From contig CANRCS010000033.1 of the NCBI GenBank assembly GCA_947629195.1, positions 1-9,600 on the forward strand: a stretch of DNA of 9,600 nucleotides, given 5' to 3'. The position numbers and the translations under genes are program-made. A model generated the notes under the pieces. That model searched no databases. It saw nothing but the letters and a program-made list of their open reading frames with translations, and had not been told where the DNA came from. This DNA comes from an uncultured Bacilli bacterium (GTDB lineage: Bacteria; Bacillota_I; Bacilli_A; RF39; UBA660). The number at the start of each line of letters is the position of its first letter. Position 1 is the stretch's first letter. Positions 6,016 to 9,600 of the stretch are shown here, piece after piece.

Positions 6016-6055
6016 ATAAGTTATATATTAAAGCAAAATTTAATATATAACTTAT
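6016..6055. terminator. Bidirectional terminator between spoVS and uvrC
   Basis: Arms 6016-6032 (ATAAGTTATATATTAAA) and 6039-6055 are exact complements over 17 bp around a 6-base loop. T-rich sequence follows on both strands (TTCATTT on +, CACTTTATTTT on -). The uvrC stop codon (6052-6054) is inside the hairpin. It serves convergent genes from both sides. Confidence 0.8.
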
Positions 6056-7821
6056 TTCATTTCATTTAAAATTTCATGTAAGTTATAAGCAACTTCTTTT
6101 GGTAAAATTTCTTCTAGTTCTTGAATACTTACTTCCTTTAATTTTTTTAATGAACCATATTTTTTAAGTAATTGTTTTTTTCTTATAATACCTATTCCAT
6201 TAATATTATCTAAAATACTTTCAAGAGCTCCTTTACTTCTTATTTGTCTATGATAACTAATAGTATAATTATGAACTTCATCTTGCATTCTAGTCAATAA
6301 ATGAAATACATTACTATTCCTATCAATCTCAACTATATTGTAATTACTATCCATTAAATCACTTGTCCTATGTTTATTATTTTTAACAAGCCCATATAAT
6401 GGAATATTTAAATTTAAATTAGTTAATATTTCTTTAGCAGCGGTTATTTGACTTTTACCACCATCTACAATTATCATATCAGGCATTTTCTTTTTTTCTT
6501 TTAATAATCTAAAATATCTTCTATATATAACTTCTTGCATAGTATGAAAATCATCATTTTTTTGATTAGTAATATTAAATTTTCTATATTCATTTTTATC
6601 AGGTTTACCACCTCTAAAAACTACCATACCACTAACATTAAAACTACCAAATATATTAGAGTTATCAAATATTTCTATTCTATCTAATCCATCAATATTT
6701 AATAAATTACCTAATTCTTCATTCGCAATAATAGTTCTTTGTTCATCTCTTTGAATTAATTCAAATTTATTTTCTAATGAGATTTTAGCATTATCACATG
6801 CCATATCAATTAACTTTTTCTTTTCACCCTTTTTTGGTACAAAAACATTTACTTCTAATATTTCTTTTAATAATTCACTAGAATCTTCTATTAATTCTGG
6901 TATAAATATTTCTTTAGGTTTAATATTATTTTTATCGTAAAACCTAGATATATATTCAACTAATTCCTCATTAATTTCATCTACAATAGGATATATATCT
7001 GACTTATGAGCAACTAATTTTCCACCCCTTAAGAAAAATACTTGTATAGAAATATATCCATTATTAACATAATATCCAAATATATCTCTATTTATATTAT
7101 CGTGTAATTCAACTTTTTGTCTAGTTAAAGTAACATCAATATAATCTAATAATTCTTTTAATTTTTTTGCTTTTTCAAAATTTAATTTTTCACTTGCTTC
7201 TTCCATTTCACATTTTATCTTATTAGTAATATTATCATAATTACCATTTAAAAAGTCTATAATTTCACTTGTAATTTTATTTATTTCTTCATCACTTATA
7301 TCTTTTTTACAATACCCTAGACATTGATGTATATGATAGTACAAACAGTAATCTTTTCCTAAATTTGAACATTTTCTTAAAGGATAAATTCTATTAAGCA
7401 AATTAACCGTAGTTCTTGCAGCATGTACATTTGGATAAGGTCCATATATTCTTTTATACTTATTTTTACCTAAGTTAACATTTCTAACAACTTGTAATTT
7501 AGGATATTTTTCTTTTGTTAATTCAATATATGGATATGATTTATCATCTCTAAGTAAAATATTATATTTTGGATCATATTTTTTTATAAGATTAATTTCT
7601 AATACTAAAGCTTCCATTTCAGAATTAGTAACAATATATTCAAAATCAACTATTTCACTTACTAATTTTGCAGTCTTACCTGCATGTTCACGATTAAAAT
7701 AACTACTTAATCTTCTTTTTAATTTTTTAGCCTTCCCTACATATATTATTGTATCATTTTTATCATGCATTAAATAACACCCAGGAAGTTCTGGTACTAA
7801 AGACAATTTTTCTTTTATCAT
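6052..7821 (-). CDS. uvrC: Excinuclease ABC subunit C
   Basis: A 589-residue UvrC, normal length. It is the nuclease of UvrABC nucleotide excision repair, cutting the damaged strand on both sides of a lesion after UvrA/UvrB recognition. The N-terminal GIY-YIG nuclease for the 3' cut shows PGCYLM (13-18) and YVGKA (27-31). A four-cysteine cluster follows (C151, C159, C167, C171). The UVR segment that contacts UvrB is at about 200-235. The RNase H-like nuclease for the 5' cut has D386 in IFDNSN, D453 in VDGGKSQ and H517 in DEVHNY; an aspartate at the first position and the VDGG motif are as expected. Helix-hairpin-helix DNA-binding motifs occupy about 535-589. The ribosome site GGTGAT lies 5 bases before the ATG. 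It has its own promoter and is transcribed alone, converging with spoVS. Confidence 0.97.
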   Translation of the reverse strand: MIKEKLSLVPELPGCYLMHDKNDTIIYVGKAKKLKRRLSSYFNREHAGKTAKLVSEIVDFEYIVTNSEMEALVLEINLIKKYDPKYNILLRDDKSYPYIELTKEKYPKLQVVRNVNLGKNKYKRIYGPYPNVHAARTTVNLLNRIYPLRKCSNLGKDYCLYYHIHQCLGYCKKDISDEEINKITSEIIDFLNGNYDNITNKIKCEMEEASEKLNFEKAKKLKELLDYIDVTLTRQKVELHDNINRDIFGYYVNNGYISIQVFFLRGGKLVAHKSDIYPIVDEINEELVEYISRFYDKNNIKPKEIFIPELIEDSSELLKEILEVNVFVPKKGEKKKLIDMACDNAKISLENKFELIQRDEQRTIIANEELGNLLNIDGLDRIEIFDNSNIFGSFNVSGMVVFRGGKPDKNEYRKFNITNQKNDDFHTMQEVIYRRYFRLLKEKKKMPDMIIVDGGKSQITAAKEILTNLNLNIPLYGLVKNNKHRTSDLMDSNYNIVEIDRNSNVFHLLTRMQDEVHNYTISYHRQIRSKGALESILDNINGIGIIRKKQLLKKYGSLKKLKEVSIQELEEILPKEVAYNLHEILNEMK

Positions 7822-7856
7822 ATTTCATCACCATGCACTTAATAAACTCTATTACC

Positions 7857-7884
7857 ATTATATACATTTTTTTAATAAAGTCAA
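7857..7884 (-). promoter_or_regulatory. Sigma-A promoter of uvrC
   Basis: On the minus strand, TTGACT (7879-7884) is followed after 16 bases by perfect TATAAT (7857-7862). Transcription would begin near 7850, about 29 bases before the uvrC start. The -35 shares two bases with the T-run of the terminator of the gene upstream. No LexA-type operator is obvious. Confidence 0.75.
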
Positions 7885-7911
7885 AAAAACCTTTGAAAAA
7901 TTTTTCAAAGG
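7883..7911 (-). terminator. Intrinsic terminator of the surface-protein gene
   Basis: A perfect palindrome at 7890-7911, arms CCTTTGAAAAA and TTTTTCAAAGG, is followed on the minus strand by seven Ts (A-run 7883-7889). It lies 8 bases after the stop of the surface-protein gene and separates it from uvrC. Confidence 0.88.
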
Positions 7912-7919
7912 TCAATTAT

Positions 7920-9437
7920 TTATTTTCTTTTTTTATTGTTTTGTTGTTTTTGTTTTTGATTATAGTTAATTGGTTTTTCATCATCTTTATCACCAAATAA
8001 CATATATATTCCAAATCCTATTAGTGCGATACCTGCAACTATTAATAGAATTGTAAATCCATTTAATCCCTTTTCTTCTTCTACTTCTTCATCATATTCT
8101 TTATCATCTTTTTTAGTTTCTTTCTTTTCTGTTTCATCTTCAACTTCTTCTGTTTCTTTATTAGATGATGCTACATAAGAAGTAGTAGTTTCTTCTTCAG
8201 TTTCTGGAACATAAACCATAGGTTCTACTGCTGGAGCTTGTGTAGTTGTAGGAACAACTTCATCAGTTCCATCACCTTGTTCATCATCAGCTGTTGCTCT
8301 AACTACAGTATATGTATATTCTTTAGTAACACCTGATAATGTTGTAATTTTAATTGTTACTGTATTTTCTCCTACAGCTAGCGGTGTTGGTTTATTAATT
8401 TCTACAGTTACATATGGTTCTTGTTGAGCGGTGTCTACGATTACTTCTAAATCACTAACTAAATAACCAACATATATTGTATCTGTTAAACTATTAACAT
8501 CCATTTCTAATCCGTTTATTGATATTTTAGTTACTGTTGCATCACTAGCTTGTACATTTATTTTTTCTTGAACCTTATCTAGTCCGATATAAGCAATTAC
8601 ACTTCCAATTTTTTCTAGATAAGATTTTGTACCATTATAATCATTTTCATAATTACTTCTTAATAATTCAGTAAATGCTTCAACATATTGAGTTTTTTCA
8701 TCTTCTGTTAAATCACTATAATTTGAGCTTAATTCATTAGCGCTTTCAATTAAGGTTTTCAATTTTTCTAGATTTTCATCACTAGTTTTATAGTCTATTA
8801 CTGCTTGAATTAATGCTGAAAGTTCTGTTGAGCCTTTATCACTACTATTATAAGTATTTACAGCATCCACAAAAGTTTTTAATTTTGTTAAATCATCATT
8901 ACTTTTATAAGTATTTACTGCTTCAATTAATGTTGATACGCTAAAACTTTCTTTATTAGATGATACACTTGATATTAATGTTGATAGATTTGATAGTTCT
9001 TTTCCTGAATCAGTTATGTATTCAGAAATTGTTGTTTTTCCACCCTCATTTATTTTATCTTTAAGTTCTTTTAGATTTGCATCAGCTTCAGTTGGGTCTA
9101 CCACGTTAATAAAATCAAGAGCTGTTTGTGGATCATTATCATCTAGATTATTAGCTGCTGTTAACAACTTTGAAATTTCATTATCTGTTCCTAGATAAGT
9201 AGTAACTGTTTCTAACTTACTATTATCAATTGTTTTGACATTATCCAAAACAGATAAAGCAGTTTCATATGAGCTTTTGTTGTCAGACAAGTCATTTGCC
9301 ATTGCTTGTTGCTTTTCTAATGCTTGACCTAAATTTGCTTCATCAGCAAATACTCCTGATATTCCTGTAGAAAATACCATGGCGATTGCTAATAAAACTT
9401 TTAATGTTGCTTGACATAAATTTTTAATGTGTTTCAT
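7920..9437 (-). CDS. Membrane-anchored surface protein with helical repeats and cadherin-like domain
   Basis: A 505-residue exported protein; I recognise no named family for the whole chain. A signal peptide (residues 1-31) has a basic start, a hydrophobic core from L12 to V21, and a likely cut after VFA before DE. Residues 35-290 are polar and helical. At about 149-238 units of roughly 20 residues recur: LIEAVNTYKSNDD, FVDAVNTYNSSD, LIQAVIDYKTSDE, LIESANEL. Residues 298-382 resemble a cadherin-like beta-sandwich (PF12733 type), ending in the typical TLSGVTKEYTYTVVRA. A Thr/Glu/Lys-rich spacer (390-457), apparently a wall-spanning linker, leads to a membrane helix at 460-482 and a polar tail rich in Lys, Gln and Asn. 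There is no LPXTG, so anchoring is by the helix. The ribosome site GGGGG lies 8 bases before the ATG. A role in adhesion or envelope structure is inference from architecture. Confidence 0.85.
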   Translation of the reverse strand: MKHIKNLCQATLKVLLAIAMVFSTGISGVFADEANLGQALEKQQAMANDLSDNKSSYETALSVLDNVKTIDNSKLETVTTYLGTDNEISKLLTAANNLDDNDPQTALDFINVVDPTEADANLKELKDKINEGGKTTISEYITDSGKELSNLSTLISSVSSNKESFSVSTLIEAVNTYKSNDDLTKLKTFVDAVNTYNSSDKGSTELSALIQAVIDYKTSDENLEKLKTLIESANELSSNYSDLTEDEKTQYVEAFTELLRSNYENDYNGTKSYLEKIGSVIAYIGLDKVQEKINVQASDATVTKISINGLEMDVNSLTDTIYVGYLVSDLEVIVDTAQQEPYVTVEINKPTPLAVGENTVTIKITTLSGVTKEYTYTVVRATADDEQGDGTDEVVPTTTQAPAVEPMVYVPETEEETTTSYVASSNKETEEVEDETEKKETKKDDKEYDEEVEEEKGLNGFTILLIVAGIALIGFGIYMLFGDKDDEKPINYNQKQKQQNNKKRK

Positions 9438-9472
9438 TTAAACATCCCCCTACCTATATAATTTTTTTATTT

Positions 9473-9478
9473 TGTCAA
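9473..9478 (-). promoter_or_regulatory. Possible second -35 box for the surface-protein gene
   Basis: A perfect TTGACA on the minus strand lies 35 bases before the start codon, but the only -10-like sequences downstream (TATATA, TATAGG) are spaced 12-14 bases away, shorter than the usual 16-18. A functional second promoter is therefore doubtful. Confidence 0.25.
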
Positions 9479-9501
9479 ACATAAATTTACTATCGTCACA
9501 C

Positions 9502-9523
9502 TGAATTGTAAACTTACAATTCA
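9502..9523. promoter_or_regulatory. Palindrome at the predicted transcription start: candidate operator
   Basis: TGAATTGTAA (9502-9511) and TTACAATTCA (9514-9523) are exact reverse complements around a 2-base centre. The element lies just downstream of the -10 box at 9526-9531 and covers the predicted transcription start near 9519. This is a typical operator position for a dimeric repressor. The 2-base centre makes an RNA hairpin of the full stem impossible, which favours a DNA-binding site. No regulator gene is in the window. Confidence 0.55.
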
Positions 9524-9525
9524 AT

Positions 9526-9553
9526 ATTATCACAATTTTTTTTAACGTGTCAA
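9526..9553 (-). promoter_or_regulatory. Strong sigma-A promoter of the surface-protein gene
   Basis: On the minus strand, a perfect TTGACA (9548-9553) is followed after 16 bases by GATAAT (9526-9531), preceded by TG in the extended -10 position. Transcription would start near 9519, giving a leader of about 80 bases. The near-consensus boxes suggest a highly expressed gene when not repressed. Confidence 0.7.
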
Positions 9554-9600
9554 TTTATTTGTAAAATTTTGTAGAAATTTCTTGAAATTAATAGATATAT

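Noticed and set aside
7749..8000. 83-residue + strand hydrophobic open frame
   Set aside because: It runs across the uvrC start, its promoter and the surface-gene terminator. Its hydrophobicity comes from antisense AT-rich sequence (Phe/Ile/Leu), and it has no ribosome site.
9016..9198. 60-residue + strand open frame
   Set aside because: Antisense to the surface-protein gene, with no ribosome site and no domain; an ordinary shadow frame.
9438..9446. Tiny upstream frame ATG-TTT-AAA-TGA overlapping the surface-gene start
   Set aside because: Three codons only. Its ATG directly follows the GGGGG ribosome site with no spacing, so it is probably chance.

Overview
The window is strongly AT-rich (roughly a quarter G+C by eye) and carries a typical low-GC Gram-positive gene set: serS, spoVS, uvrC, corA, a DUF1653 gene and a signal-peptide-bearing surface protein with a C-terminal membrane anchor. 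Tryptophan is encoded by TGG wherever I checked, and the real genes stop at TAA or TAG. This fits the standard genetic code and argues against a Mycoplasma-type code. spoVS and the AAA/DUF4143 ATPase suggest an AT-rich Bacilli or Clostridia lineage, possibly an uncultured gut Bacilli relative. This placement is inference.

Layout from left to right. (1) 25-111: three inverted repeats close together. One is GC-rich and could be a + strand terminator or a mobile-element end; another is the likely terminator of the minus-strand unit to its right. (2) 86-2120: a minus-strand unit in the order corA, short-chain dehydrogenase, 50-residue membrane peptide, with a near-consensus sigma-A promoter before corA. 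(3) 2239-3469: a lone AAA_14/DUF4143 ATPase. (4) 3532-4203: a scar downstream of serS. The last 104 bp of the serS coding region occur a second time 507 bp further on, fused in frame to a fragment that looks like a Schlafen AlbA_2-type domain, and followed by what looks like serS's original terminator. (5) 4096-5640: a DUF1653-serS operon with an extended -10 promoter. (6) 5751-6011: spoVS on the + strand, divergent from DUF1653-serS and convergent with uvrC, sharing a perfect 17-bp-arm hairpin with uvrC. (7) 6052-7884: uvrC with its own promoter. (8) 7883-9553: a 505-residue surface protein with helical repeats, a cadherin-like beta-sandwich and a C-terminal membrane helix. It is preceded by a strong promoter with a palindrome at the predicted transcription start.

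Most genes are housekeeping: tRNA charging, nucleotide excision repair, magnesium transport. The parts most worth attention are the serS 3'-end duplication with its degraded insert, the palindrome-controlled surface gene, the hairpin cluster at the left edge, and the unannotated small membrane peptide. I found no tRNA, rRNA, CRISPR array, riboswitch or intact transposase gene. No stretch longer than 300 bases lacks a gene or gene remnant.
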